This document shows positions 39,235-48,274 of a stretch of DNA of 64,000 nucleotides, in pieces. The notes below the pieces were generated by a model. That model saw nothing but the letters and a program-made list of their open reading frames with translations, was not told where the DNA came from and searched no databases. This DNA is from Thermaerobacter sp. PB12/4term (GTDB lineage: Bacteria > Bacillota > Sulfobacillia > Thermaerobacterales > Thermaerobacteraceae). Position 1 is the stretch's first letter, and every line of letters begins with the position of its first letter. Both the position numbers and the translations under genes were made by a program. The stretch is taken from positions 1,302,001 through 1,366,000 of the forward strand of contig NZ_CP048407.1 of assembly GCF_003403315.2 (NCBI RefSeq). The letters run 5' to 3'.

Positions 39235-40712
39235 CAGATGATGATGCAGATCAGGTTACCGCTGCCCTCGTTGGCGATGCGCTCGAGGGCTTCGCGGATC
39301 TTGCCCTGGGCGTTTTCGGGCATAGAGCGGATCTTGTCCTCGATGCCTTCCTTGAGCAGTTCGTCCAGGGACTTGCCGAAGATGTCGGATTCCCAGATCT
39401 TGCGCGGGTCGTCCTCGAACTTCTCCATCAGGTAGTTGACCAGCTGCTGGGACTGCTTCTCGGAGCCGATCATGGGCGCCACCTCGGTGCTGACCACGGT
39501 GCGGAACAGGTGCAGGGTGGGCGCGCTGGCCCGCAGCCGGACGCCGAACTGGCCGCCCTTGCGCACCAGCTCCGGCTCCTCGAAGACCAGGTCGTCCAGG
39601 GAGGGCATCACCACGGCGTAGCCGCGTTCGTCGGCCTCTTCCAGGCTGCGGCCGATGCGGTCGTAGACGGCCTTGGCCTGGCTGAGCTCGCGGGTCAGGC
39701 GGACCAGGGTCTCCTTGCCGCGGATCTCCATGCCGCTGATCTCGCCCAGAACCTGCCAGAAGAGATCCTCCGGCACCGTCACGTCCACCGTGGCCACCCC
39801 GGTGCCCAGATCCAGCTCCTGCAGCTCCACCTTCTCGATGTGCTGGTACTCGCCCAGCTGGTCAATGGCCCGCTCCACGTCCCGCAGGCGCTCCACATTC
39901 TGGACCGTGGCCTGGATGGCCTCGGCGTAGTGACGGCGCAGCCAGAAGTCCGGATCCAGCTCCTCCACCCAGGCCGGCAGCCGCACCACCAGCTCCCGCA
40001 CGGGGAACTCCAGCAGCAGCTGCTCCAGCACCACCAGCAGGTCCCGCTCCCCCACCCGGTTGAGGGCGATGGGGATGACCTGCACGTCGTAGTCGAAGGC
40101 CAGGGTCTCGGCCAGCTGGGCCGTCTCCGGCGACAGGGGGTCCGCCGTGTTGAGCAGCACCACAAAGGGCTTCCCCAGCTCCTTCAGCTCGCGGATGACC
40201 TGTTGCTCCGCCTCGACGAAATTCTCCCGCGGGATCTCGCCGAAGCTGCCGTCGGTGGTCACCACGATGCCCAGGGTGGAGTGCTCGTTGATGATCTTGC
40301 GCGTGCCGACCACGGCGGCCTCTTCGAAGGGGATGTCCTGCTCGAACCAGGGGGTGGTCACCATGCGCGGACCGTCGGCCTCGGTGTAGCCGATGGCCCC
40401 GGGGACGGGGAAGCCGACGGAATCCACCAGCCGCACCCGCACCGTCAGGCCCTCTTTGACCTGGATCTCCACCGCCTCGTCGGGGATGAACTTGGGCTCC
40501 GCCGTCATGATGGTGCGGCCGGCCCCGCTCTGGGGAATGGCATCCTGGGTGCGCTGCCGGTCGTGCTCGTTGGCGATGTTGGGCAGGACCAGCAGCTCCA
40601 CAAACTTCTTCACGAAGGTGGACTTCCCCGCCCGCACCGGACCGACCACGCCAATGTAGAGGTCGCCGCCGGTGCGCTCGGCAATGTCCTGAAAGATGTC
40701 GTAACGCTCCAC
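39234..40712 (-). CDS. spoIVA: Stage IV sporulation protein A
   Basis: SpoIVA is the ATPase that polymerises on the forespore surface to build the spore coat base layer. The 492-residue length equals the Bacillus protein. N-terminus MERYDIFQDIAERTGGD, P-loop GPVRAGKS (24-31), DSVGFPVPGA and the C-terminal hydrophobic end (SGNLICIII) are all present. GTG start with GGGAGGGAAGG upstream. A sigma-E-type promoter lies about 90 bp upstream, fitting mother-cell expression. A small membrane protein gene overlaps its stop. Confidence 0.97.
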   Translation of the reverse strand: MERYDIFQDIAERTGGDLYIGVVGPVRAGKSTFVKKFVELLVLPNIANEHDRQRTQDAIPQSGAGRTIMTAEPKFIPDEAVEIQVKEGLTVRVRLVDSVGFPVPGAIGYTEADGPRMVTTPWFEQDIPFEEAAVVGTRKIINEHSTLGIVVTTDGSFGEIPRENFVEAEQQVIRELKELGKPFVVLLNTADPLSPETAQLAETLAFDYDVQVIPIALNRVGERDLLVVLEQLLLEFPVRELVVRLPAWVEELDPDFWLRRHYAEAIQATVQNVERLRDVERAIDQLGEYQHIEKVELQELDLGTGVATVDVTVPEDLFWQVLGEISGMEIRGKETLVRLTRELSQAKAVYDRIGRSLEEADERGYAVVMPSLDDLVFEEPELVRKGGQFGVRLRASAPTLHLFRTVVSTEVAPMIGSEKQSQQLVNYLMEKFEDDPRKIWESDIFGKSLDELLKEGIEDKIRSMPENAQGKIREALERIANEGSGNLICIII

Positions 40713-40799
40713 GCGCCTTCCCTCCCGATGCTGCCGCCGTGCCCGCGGCTCCGGCTGGTCGGTCAGACAGCGGCCAGCCCCTGTCCGAGGCCAGTACCA

Positions 40800-40827
40800 T
40801 GTATATGAGGGGTGGGAGGGGATATGT
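40800..40827 (-). promoter_or_regulatory. Sigma-E-type promoter of spoIVA
   Basis: On the minus strand ACATATC (40827-40821) and CATATACA (40807-40800) are 13 bp apart, close to the sigma-E pattern (KMATATT, 13-15 bp, CATACAMT). It is a rare AT-rich patch, correctly placed for spoIVA. Confidence 0.7.
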
Positions 40828-40982
40828 CGCGGGGTGGGACGAACCGGCCGGCCCGTCCGGGCCGCATGGGCGTCCGGTCCGGGGCCCCCGGGAAGCCCCT
40901 GCCGCCGGATACGGGTTACGGTCCGGGACGGTGGCCGCCGCCGTCCTCGGCGTTCCTTGGTCCGGCCCGGCGGTTCCGGGGG

Positions 40983-41023
40983 CCGGCCGGGCCGGGTGCC
41001 CGGCAGGCGGTCGGCCCGGCCGG
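40983..41023 (-). terminator. Hairpin downstream of panE-like gene
   Basis: CCGGCCGGGCCG pairs perfectly with CGGCCCGGCCGG over 17 nt, 15 bp past the gene's stop. There is no T-run, so a terminator function is only likely. Confidence 0.45.
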
Positions 41024-41038
41024 CTCCTTCGGCCGCCC

Positions 41039-42238
41039 TCAGGCAGGCCAGGCCCCTTCCTGGCGCAGGGCGGCCAGCAGGTGATCGGGGCGGTCGCGGA
41101 AACGGGCCCGCTCGGCCGGGTCGGCAGCCGCCCGGTCCACCAGCCGGGCCAGGGCTGCGCAGAGGGGCGCCTCGCCTCCCCAGGAGGCCGCCGTCCGGGC
41201 CACCGCCCCGTGCAGCGCCTGGGTTTCCGTGGGATGCCGGCCGGCGGCCACATCCAGGGCCACGGAGGGCAGCTTGCCGCCCCGCCCGCCGGCGGCCCGG
41301 GGCCCGACCACCGTGCGGAACAGGGTTGGGGGCAGCCACTGGACGCAACGGGCAAACAAGCGCACCGGGTAACCCGGCAGGTCGACCAGCCGGGGGGCGG
41401 CCCGGCGGGCCACGGCCACCGCCTCCCGCAGGCTCCGCAGCTCGACGGCCGCCGCCAGCGGGTGGCGGAAGACCCGGTCCACGTCCCACTGCAGCAGCGC
41501 ACCGACGGCGTTGCCCACCAAGTTGAGCAGCAGCTTGGACCACTTCAGGGTTGCGGCGTCGCGGGCCGTGATCACGGGCACGGGCAGGGTGGCCTGCCAC
41601 CGCGCGGCCAGGGCGCGGCAGGCCAGGATCGCCTCCCGGTCCGGCCCCCCAGCGGCCGGGCCCGCCGGCCGCCGGGCCGCGGGGGCGGGCACGGGAGCCA
41701 GGCCGATGCCGCCCCGGCGGGCATTGTAGATGTGGACACGGTGGCCTTCCAGGGCGGCGCTCAGGGTGACGGTGCCCGCGATGACGCGGCCGGCGCCCAG
41801 AAGGCGTGCGGCCTGTTCTTCCGCGCCGATGCCGTTCTGGAAGGTGACCACCAGAGGAGGGCGGGAGGAGGCCGCGGGCGGCCAGGCAGCGGCCACCTGG
41901 GCCAGGACCTGGGTCAGGGCAGGCATCTTCACCGTGACCAGCACGGCGTCCGGAGCGGGGCCGCGGGCGGCCTCCCACACCGACGGGACCACGGCCACCG
42001 CCCAGGGGCCCGCCCCGGGGGCCGCGCCGGCCATCCCCGTACCGTCCCGGCCCGCTGCCGCCCCCGGTCCCGGTGGGTTGCCGGGGGCGCCGGGTAGCGG
42101 GTCCAGCACCAGCCCGTGGCGGGCCACCGGCTCCAGGCGGTCGGGCCGGCCCACCAGGATCACCTCGTGCCCCCCGGCCGCCAGGAGGCCACCCAGGAGG
42201 CAGCCGATGGCCCCGGCGCCGGCCACCACCACCCGCAT
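41039..42238 (-). CDS. 2-dehydropantoate 2-reductase family protein (PanE/ApbA)
   Basis: The 399-residue protein has the N-terminal NADPH fold VVVAGAGAIGCLLGGLLA, the VTFQNGIGAEE segment and the catalytic Lys region AATLKWSKLLLNLVGNAVGAL. The family reduces ketopantoate to pantoate for coenzyme A. It is longer than usual (about 300) because of Gly/Pro-rich inserts near residues 50-75 and 185-200. ATG follows GGAGGGAATAGC. It starts 1 nt after plsY's stop, where gpsA would be in many Firmicutes, so functional identity should be treated with some care. Confidence 0.82.
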   Translation of the reverse strand: MRVVVAGAGAIGCLLGGLLAAGGHEVILVGRPDRLEPVARHGLVLDPLPGAPGNPPGPGAAAGRDGTGMAGAAPGAGPWAVAVVPSVWEAARGPAPDAVLVTVKMPALTQVLAQVAAAWPPAASSRPPLVVTFQNGIGAEEQAARLLGAGRVIAGTVTLSAALEGHRVHIYNARRGGIGLAPVPAPAARRPAGPAAGGPDREAILACRALAARWQATLPVPVITARDAATLKWSKLLLNLVGNAVGALLQWDVDRVFRHPLAAAVELRSLREAVAVARRAAPRLVDLPGYPVRLFARCVQWLPPTLFRTVVGPRAAGGRGGKLPSVALDVAAGRHPTETQALHGAVARTAASWGGEAPLCAALARLVDRAAADPAERARFRDRPDHLLAALRQEGAWPA

Positions 42239-42239
42239 G

Positions 42240-42863
42240 CTATTCCCTCCGCGGGTCGATCTTCAGCGTGATGGGCAGCTCTTCGCCCCGGAGCAGGCGG
42301 CGGATGTTGGCCCGGTGCCGCACCAGCACCACCAGGGCGGCGGCGACCCCGAAGACCAGGTGGGCCGCGGGGGCATGCCAGAGGGTCATCCAGAGGGGCA
42401 CGCTGGCGGCGGCGCTCATGGAGCCCAGGGACGAGTACCGGCTCAGCGCCACCACCCCGATCCAGACGCCGAAGGCGGCCAGGGCCACCCGCGGGTCCAG
42501 TCCCAGCAGCACGCCCAGCCCCGTGGCGACCCCCTTGCCGCCCTTGCCGCCCAGCCAGATGGACCAGCTGTGCCCGGCCATGGCGGCCACGCCGGCCAGC
42601 ACCGCCGCCGGTTCGCCGAGGCCCGCCGCCCGGGCCAGGACCACGGGCAACCAGCCCTTGGCGGCATCGGCCAGCAGGACCAGGGCGGCCACCCGCGGTC
42701 CGGCCACCCGCAGCACGTTGGTGGTGCCGATGTTGCCGCTGCCGTAGCGGCGGATGTCAACCCCCCGCGTGGCCCGCACGAGCCAGAGGCCGAAGGGCAG
42801 GGAGCCCAGCAAATAGCCCAGGACGGCCATCCCCCACCATCCCATACCCACCAAAAAACCCAT
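42240..42863 (-). CDS. plsY: Glycerol-3-phosphate acyltransferase PlsY
   Basis: PlsY transfers acyl groups from acyl-phosphate to glycerol-3-phosphate at the membrane. The 207-residue protein has the three family motifs: LGSLPFGLW, YGSGNIGTTNVLR, and GHSWSIWLGGKGGKGVATGLG. Five to seven helices are expected. ATG 42863 lies downstream of an AGGGGAGAG site. It follows der by 67 bp and precedes the PanE-like gene. Confidence 0.95.
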   Translation of the reverse strand: MGFLVGMGWWGMAVLGYLLGSLPFGLWLVRATRGVDIRRYGSGNIGTTNVLRVAGPRVAALVLLADAAKGWLPVVLARAAGLGEPAAVLAGVAAMAGHSWSIWLGGKGGKGVATGLGVLLGLDPRVALAAFGVWIGVVALSRYSSLGSMSAAASVPLWMTLWHAPAAHLVFGVAAALVVLVRHRANIRRLLRGEELPITLKIDPRRE

Positions 42864-42930
42864 GGATGGAGCGCTCTCCCCTCTTCCACCCCTGACGCCG
42901 GCTCCTGCCCCTCTCGCCGGCCGCCCGGGG

Positions 42931-44295
42931 TCAGTCGTCGGCGGCTGCTCCCTTGCCCCTCGCAGGCGCCCGGAAGATCAGCCGCACCGGCGTTCCCGTG
43001 AAGTCGAAGGCCTGGCGCAGGACGTTCTCGAGGAACCGTTCGAAGGAAAAGTGGACGATCTCGGGGTCGTTGACCAGGAACAGGAAGGTCGGCGGCCGAT
43101 CCGCCACCTGGCGCACCCGGTGGATGCGCAGGCGCCGGCCCTTGCGGGAGGGAGGCTCGTGGACCAGCAGGGCGTCATCCAGCACCTTGCGCAACACAGG
43201 TTCGGGCACGCGGCGCCGGTGGTTCTCCGCGGCGCCGGCCAGCACCTCGACCAGGCGGTCCACCCGCTGCCCCGTCAGCGCCGAGAGGAACACGACGGGA
43301 GCAAACTGCAGGAAGTCGTACTCCCGGTACAGGGCTTCCCGGTACTGGTCGGCGGTATCGGGCCCCTTGACCACCAGGTCCCACTTGTTCACCGCCAGCA
43401 CGCAGGCCTTGCCTTCTTCCAGGATCATGCCGGCGATGCGCTTGTCCTGTTCGGTGGCCGGGTCCCGGGCGTCCAGCACCAGGCAGGCCACGTCGGCACG
43501 CGCCAGGGCGCGCTGGGTCCGGAGGGTGCTGTAGAACTCCACGTCGTCCTTGACCCGGCTCTTGCGCCTCAGGCCGGCGGTGTCGATGAACCGGAACACC
43601 CGCTCGCCGCGGCGCCAGAGCACGTCCACCGCGTCCCGGGTGGTCCCGGGGATGTCGCTGACCACCACCCGCTCCTCGCCCAGCAGCCGGTTGACCAGCG
43701 ACGACTTACCCACGTTGGGCCGCCCCACGATGGCTACGGCGATCTCTCCCGTCTCGCCCCAGGGGCCGCGGCCCCCGGCGTCGCCGGGTTCGTCCGCCGG
43801 AGGAGCGGGCAGCCCGCGCACCACGGCATCCAGCAGGTCGCCCACGTTGCGCCCCGGGCCCGCAGCCACCGGGATCGGCTCGCCCAGGCCGAGGCGGAAG
43901 AAGTCATACTGGACGCCGTCCCAGCGGGCGTCGTCCACCTTGTTCACGGCCAGGATGGTGGGCTTGCGGGACTGGCGGAGAAGGCGGGCGACCTCTTCGT
44001 CGGCGGGGGTGACGCCGGCCTGGCCGTCCACCACCATGATCAGCAGGTCGGCCTCCCGCACGGCCGCTTCCACCTGCCGCCGAACCTGCACGGTCAGCGG
44101 GTCGTCCCCTTCGGCCAGGCCGCCGGTGTCCACCAGGGTGAACTCCCGGCCCGCCCAGTCCGTGTCGGCGTAGAGGCGGTCGCGGGTGACGCCGGGCACG
44201 TCGTCCTCGATGGCCAGGCGACGCTCGATGATGCGGTTGAACAGGGTCGACTTGCCCACGTTGGGCCGCCCGACGATGGCCACCACGGGTTTCAC
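42931..44295 (-). CDS. der: Ribosome assembly GTPase Der (EngA)
   Basis: Der has two tandem G domains and is essential for 50S subunit maturation. Domain 1: GRPNVGKST (residues 9-17), VDTGGL and NKVD. Domain 2: GRPNVGKSSL, DTAGLRRK and NKWDL. The KH-like C-terminal domain ends with FRAPARGKG. The 454-residue length is normal. GTG start with GGGGAGGA upstream. A good promoter lies 33 bp before the start. Confidence 0.97.
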   Translation of the reverse strand: MKPVVAIVGRPNVGKSTLFNRIIERRLAIEDDVPGVTRDRLYADTDWAGREFTLVDTGGLAEGDDPLTVQVRRQVEAAVREADLLIMVVDGQAGVTPADEEVARLLRQSRKPTILAVNKVDDARWDGVQYDFFRLGLGEPIPVAAGPGRNVGDLLDAVVRGLPAPPADEPGDAGGRGPWGETGEIAVAIVGRPNVGKSSLVNRLLGEERVVVSDIPGTTRDAVDVLWRRGERVFRFIDTAGLRRKSRVKDDVEFYSTLRTQRALARADVACLVLDARDPATEQDKRIAGMILEEGKACVLAVNKWDLVVKGPDTADQYREALYREYDFLQFAPVVFLSALTGQRVDRLVEVLAGAAENHRRRVPEPVLRKVLDDALLVHEPPSRKGRRLRIHRVRQVADRPPTFLFLVNDPEIVHFSFERFLENVLRQAFDFTGTPVRLIFRAPARGKGAAADD

Positions 44296-44327
44296 GCCTG
44301 TCCTCCCCTCCCCGCCCTGCCCGTATC

Positions 44328-44357
44328 ATCATGCCAGGGGCCGCGCGACAGCGTCAA
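44328..44357 (-). promoter_or_regulatory. der promoter
   Basis: On the minus strand TTGACG (44357-44352) and CATGAT (44333-44328) are 18 bp apart, with TGG before the -10 (extended -10). Start near 44321, leader about 25 nt. Confidence 0.65.
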
Positions 44358-44423
44358 CGCGAAGCATGGCGATGCCGGGGGCGCCCTGGGGCAGGGTACG
44401 GGCCGCGCCGGCTGCGAGCCGCG

Positions 44424-44445
44424 CCCCCGGGCCGGCGGCCGGGGG
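44424..44445 (-). terminator. Hairpin downstream of the DUF3189 gene
   Basis: CCCCCGG pairs with CCGGGGG across 8 nt, 20 bp past the stop. Without a T-run this is a weak candidate. Confidence 0.35.
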
Positions 44446-44466
44446 TCCTGGGGCCCTGCCGCCCGG

Positions 44467-45729
44467 TCAGGGCGCCTGGCGTACCGATTCCACCAGTTCG
44501 GCCAGCCGGTGCCAGCGGCGGGTCCATGCCCGCACCTGCCAGCGCCACCGCCAGCCGCCACCGGCATTCCCTGGCGGCTCCGGCCGGGGTTTGCTGCCGC
44601 GAACGGGCGGGGTGCCGCCGTCGAACCCGGCCTCGGCGGGTCTGGCCAGCCACGGCTTCTCCCACCAAGCCAGGCTGTCTCCCACGGGGACGAACCGCCA
44701 GGCCGGCAGGGGCCCCTGGTCCAGCACGCCAGGAAGCTGCGGCGCCCCGCGGCCTCCCAGGTAACCCAGGGCGCGGAGCGAGCCGGCAGCACGTACGGCC
44801 AGGTAGTCCGGCCCGCCGGCCCCCGCCGCCAGAACCTGGCGCCCGCGAGAATCGGTTCCTACCCGGAAGATGCGCCCTGCTTCCGCCGCTTCGGGTATGG
44901 CCAGCAGGGGCAGGCCGGCCACCTCCCCGGGGCGCGGCGCCCGCCGCGGGTCGAGCCGGCCCAGGTGCAGGTAGGCTGCCAGGAGGGCCCGGTGGGCCGT
45001 TCCTCCCGCCACGTAGAACACCGCCCGGTCGCCCGGGCCGGCCGGTGCCGGGTCCACCGCGCGGCCGGGTCCGGCCGGCGGTCCGGGGGAGCGGCACGCC
45101 GGCCCGGCAACCCCGTCGTGCCGCCGGCCGGGTGCCCCGGCGGGGCGATGCTCCGGGTACAGGATACCGGCCTGGCCCTGGGCCGCCGCCCGCCGCGCCC
45201 CCTCCACCCGCTGGACCAGGTGGGGAAAGGCCGCCCGCACGCCCTGGATCAGCAGGGGCCGCGCCAGCCGGCGCCAGCCCAGCCGCCGGGAGACGAACCC
45301 GGCGATCTTCATGGCCAGGTTGACCTCCGGCAGCACGTTGACAAACAGCCAGCGGTGGGGATCGCCGGCCAGGGCCAGAAGGCCAAGACACCAGCGGGCC
45401 AGGGCATCGCCGGCCCCCTCGGCGCCCAGCACGAACACACCGTCGGTACCGCTGCCGTGGCCCATGGGCAGCAGGCGCCCGTGTTCCTCCCGCTCGTTGC
45501 GGTCGAAGAAGTCGAGCCGCAGGAGCTCGGCCGTCTCGGGGGGACGGCGCGGATCAAGCAGGTCCAGGTGCAGGGCCGCCGACACCACCGATGTGTGGGT
45601 GCCCCCGTAACAGTAGTAGACCACCAGCGGCGGGCCGCCGGCAGGCTGCCCGCTCCCCGGCCCCTTCCATGCCCCTTCCTCCGCCGCGGCCGGGAGGCGG
45701 CTGCCGGCACCACCCGGGCCTCCGGTCAC
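44467..45729 (-). CDS. Protein with two DUF3189 domains
   Basis: The 420-residue protein carries two related halves. The first (about 33-150) shows VVYYCYGGTHTSVVSAALHL, LDFFDRNEREEHGRLLPMG and VFVLGAEGAGDALARW. The second (about 240-335) repeats the plan with AVFYVAGGTAHRALLAAYLH, LDPRRAP and LLAIPEAAEAGRIFRVG. DUF3189 proteins are usually single-domain and occur mainly in spore-forming Firmicutes; function is unknown. The second copy has lost the CYGG and HGR residues, so it may be a non-catalytic partner. GTG overlaps the upstream stop (GTGA). Confidence 0.75.
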   Translation of the reverse strand: MTGGPGGAGSRLPAAAEEGAWKGPGSGQPAGGPPLVVYYCYGGTHTSVVSAALHLDLLDPRRPPETAELLRLDFFDRNEREEHGRLLPMGHGSGTDGVFVLGAEGAGDALARWCLGLLALAGDPHRWLFVNVLPEVNLAMKIAGFVSRRLGWRRLARPLLIQGVRAAFPHLVQRVEGARRAAAQGQAGILYPEHRPAGAPGRRHDGVAGPACRSPGPPAGPGRAVDPAPAGPGDRAVFYVAGGTAHRALLAAYLHLGRLDPRRAPRPGEVAGLPLLAIPEAAEAGRIFRVGTDSRGRQVLAAGAGGPDYLAVRAAGSLRALGYLGGRGAPQLPGVLDQGPLPAWRFVPVGDSLAWWEKPWLARPAEAGFDGGTPPVRGSKPRPEPPGNAGGGWRWRWQVRAWTRRWHRLAELVESVRQAP

Positions 45730-46385
45730 GGGCGACCGGCCCCCTGGTCTCCCGCCTCTCCTGGCGGCGGGAGGTCACCGCCCAGGATGGTCATGGCTCC
45801 GGCGGTGACGGCCGCCGCGGCCAGGGCGTCATAGGCTTCGCCGCCCGCGACGGTGAAGTGCACGGGAACGGCCGCGGCGGCGGGCAGGCCACCGCCGGCC
45901 AGGGAAACGGCCAGGACGGCGGCCAGACCGCCCTGGCCCAGCACCATGCCGGCCGTGGCCAGGATCAGGCTGCCCGGGGCCGGCACGGGGATCAGGGAGG
46001 CTACCACGCCGGTGATGACGCCTGCGGCCCAGGCCGGGGAGACCCATCCCGGCAGGCTGGTGGGAAGAACCCGCAGCAGCGCGTACCCAAGACCGGCCAC
46101 CAGCGCCAGGCCGGCCACGCCCCGGCGACGTTCCCGGGCGGGCAGGCGGGCCAGCCACCAGGCCGCGGCCGCCAGGGGCAAGGCAGCACCGCCAGGGCTG
46201 ATCCCCAGCCAGCCGGGTCCCGCCGCCACCGGCCACGTGGCGGCCCAGGCGGCCGCGATCCAGGCCAGCCCCCAGGCGGCCAACCGCACCGGCGACACGC
46301 CCAGGCGGTGGGTGCCGGGAACGACCTCGAGGGCCAGCAACACCGCGGCCAGCGCCAGCATCCCCGTTCCGGTCAAGGCCACCAC
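45726..46385 (-). CDS. Polytopic membrane protein, uncharacterised
   Basis: This 219-residue protein has about six membrane helices and few polar loops (VALTGTGMLALAAVLLALEV; RLAAWGLAWIAAAWAATW; WAAGVITGVVASLIPVPAPG). No recognised catalytic motif is present. Its position between rpsA and the DUF3189/der genes recalls YphA-like membrane proteins of Bacillus, but sequence similarity cannot be claimed. The GTG start has AGGGCGAGG upstream. It overlaps the DUF3189 gene, so the two are coupled. Confidence 0.7.
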   Translation of the reverse strand: MVALTGTGMLALAAVLLALEVVPGTHRLGVSPVRLAAWGLAWIAAAWAATWPVAAGPGWLGISPGGAALPLAAAAWWLARLPARERRRGVAGLALVAGLGYALLRVLPTSLPGWVSPAWAAGVITGVVASLIPVPAPGSLILATAGMVLGQGGLAAVLAVSLAGGGLPAAAAVPVHFTVAGGEAYDALAAAAVTAGAMTILGGDLPPPGEAGDQGAGRP

Positions 46386-46454
46386 CTCGCCCTAAGCATT
46401 CCCCACGCTGCACCGCGGGGTCCCTGGCCTGGTCCCGGGCCTGCCCGGACCGCG

Positions 46455-46500
46455 AAAAAGCCGGGAGGGGGCGCGCCCACGGGGACACGCCCCCTCCCGG
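46455..46500 (-). terminator. Rho-independent terminator of the cmk-plsC-rpsA operon
   Basis: On the minus strand CCGGGAGGGGGCG pairs perfectly with CGCCCCCTCCCGG over a 14-nt loop and is followed by CTTTTT, 71 bp past the rpsA stop. Confidence 0.88.
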
Positions 46501-46571
46501 TCGACACGTACGGTTTTTGCGACCGCCTCAAAGGGCCGGGCGGCAGCCGCACCGGCCCCGTACTGGGCTCC

Positions 46572-48257
46572 TCATTCCCCTTCGCCTGCCAGCCGGTCGC
46601 GGGTCTCCTCCAGCAGATCGCCGAACATCTCGCCGATGGTGATCCCGCCCGCGTCACCAGCCGGGGTCGATTCCTGCGCCTGGGACTGGGGACGTTCGGG
46701 TGACCGCCGCGGCCGCTCGGTCCGGGGCCGCCGCGGCTCGGCCGGCGAGCGCATGCTCAGGCTGATGCGCCGCTCCTCCGGCTGGACCCGCAGCACCCGC
46801 ACCTCCACTTCCTGACCCTCGTGGACCACCTCGTCGGGCGACTCCACCCGGTGGTCGGCCAGCTGGGAGATGTGGACCAGGCCTTCCACCCCGGGCTCCA
46901 GCCGCACGAAGGCGCCGAAGGGGACCAGGCGGACCACAGTGCCCTTGACCGTCGCCCCCACGGGGTAGCGCCGCTCCACGTCGCTCCAGGGGTCGGGCAT
47001 GAGTTCCTTCAGGCTGAGGGAGATGCGGCCCCGCTCCCGGTCGACCTTGAGCACCTTGACCTGGATGGTGTCGCCTTCCTTCAGCAGGTCCCGGGGATGG
47101 TCGATGCGGCCCCAGTGCATCTCCGAGACGTGGAGCAGCCCATCCACCCCGCCCAGGTCGATGAAGGCGCCGAAGTCGGTGAGGCCCTTGACCACGCCGG
47201 TGCGCACCTGGCCTTCCTCCAGGCTGGCCAGGGTTTCCTCCGCCCGGCGCCGGGCTTCCTCCTCCAGCAGCTCCTTGCGGGAGAGGATCACCCGCCGCTT
47301 GTTGCGGTCGAATTCGATGATCTTGGCCCGCACCGTGGTGCCCACGTAATGGCTGAGGTCGGCCACGTAGCCTCGCTCCACGTGGGAGGCGGGCATGAAG
47401 GCGCGGACCCCGGCGTCGCAGACCAGGCCGCCCTTCACCTGTTCGACCACCGGCACCTCGATGGGCTCGCCGGCCTCGTAAGCCCGCCGCAGGGCGTCCC
47501 AGGCCTCCCGCTCCACCGCCCGCCGGTGGGAGAGCAGCAGGCCCCCTTCACCCTTGTCGGTGAAGCCCAGGACGACCACGGGGATCTCCTGGCCCACCTG
47601 GTAGACCTCTTCGGGTTGCTTGCCGCCCAGCAGCCGCAGCTCGTTCCGGGGGATCGTGCCGTCGGACTTGTGACCCACGTCCACCAGGACGTGATCGTCG
47701 GCCACCTGCACTACCGTGCCCGTCACCACCTGCCCGCGGCTCAGGCGGGTTGGCGCCAGCTGCTCATCCATGGTTCCGCGGGCCGCTCCAGCCGTTTCCG
47801 CAGCCGGACCCCCGGCGGGTGAGGTCGCCGCCTCCCGGTCTCCGTCGCCGGCTGCGGCCGGCCCTTCCCCTGCCGCGGCGGCTGGCGTTCCACCAGCGCC
47901 GTCGCCCTGGGGACCCGGGGTTTCGGGGACGGCACCGCCCGGCTCGCCGGCTGCAGCGGCGGGCGCCTCCCCCGGCGACCGGGCGTCGCCGGGCTCGCCC
48001 TCGGGCTGGCCCGCCGGCCGGTCGGCGCCTTCGGTCTCGGCCACGCCGGCCTCCCGCTCAGCGGCGGCCTCGGCGGATTCCTCGGCCTCCTGCTTCAGCT
48101 GCGCCAGGGCTTCCGTCGCCCCCGCGGCGGCCTCTACCGCCGCCGGGCTCAGGTGCGGCTCCGGGCTGGCGGGCGTCACCTCCTGTTCCGGCGCGGCGCC
48201 GGGAGTCCCTTCCCGGTCCGCCGCCTGTGGATCGCGGATCTGGTCCATCCTCGACAC
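46572..48257 (-). CDS. rpsA: Ribosomal protein S1 homologue with four S1 domains and a long N-terminal extension
   Basis: Residues about 174-500 contain four S1 RNA-binding repeats, the clearest being VVKGLTDFGAFIDLGGVDGL and VVRLVPFGAFVRLEPGVEGL. They match the YpfD/RpsA proteins of Firmicutes (about 380 residues). The first 165 residues are an Ala/Glu/Gly/Pro-rich acidic extension without a recognisable domain. An internal ATG at 47771 would give a conventional 399-residue protein but has a weak ribosome site; the GTG at 48257 sits 17 bp after plsC, fitting an operon start. The C-terminus is Arg/Pro-rich. Confidence 0.9.
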   Translation of the reverse strand: MSRMDQIRDPQAADREGTPGAAPEQEVTPASPEPHLSPAAVEAAAGATEALAQLKQEAEESAEAAAEREAGVAETEGADRPAGQPEGEPGDARSPGEAPAAAAGEPGGAVPETPGPQGDGAGGTPAAAAGEGPAAAGDGDREAATSPAGGPAAETAGAARGTMDEQLAPTRLSRGQVVTGTVVQVADDHVLVDVGHKSDGTIPRNELRLLGGKQPEEVYQVGQEIPVVVLGFTDKGEGGLLLSHRRAVEREAWDALRRAYEAGEPIEVPVVEQVKGGLVCDAGVRAFMPASHVERGYVADLSHYVGTTVRAKIIEFDRNKRRVILSRKELLEEEARRRAEETLASLEEGQVRTGVVKGLTDFGAFIDLGGVDGLLHVSEMHWGRIDHPRDLLKEGDTIQVKVLKVDRERGRISLSLKELMPDPWSDVERRYPVGATVKGTVVRLVPFGAFVRLEPGVEGLVHISQLADHRVESPDEVVHEGQEVEVRVLRVQPEERRISLSMRSPAEPRRPRTERPRRSPERPQSQAQESTPAGDAGGITIGEMFGDLLEETRDRLAGEGE

Positions 48258-48274
48258 GACCCCCTTCGAACGGC

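Noticed and set aside
42862-45834. 990-codon rightward open frame
   Set aside because: It is antisense to plsY, der and the DUF3189 gene, all of which have clear motifs. Long open antisense frames are expected at this GC content.
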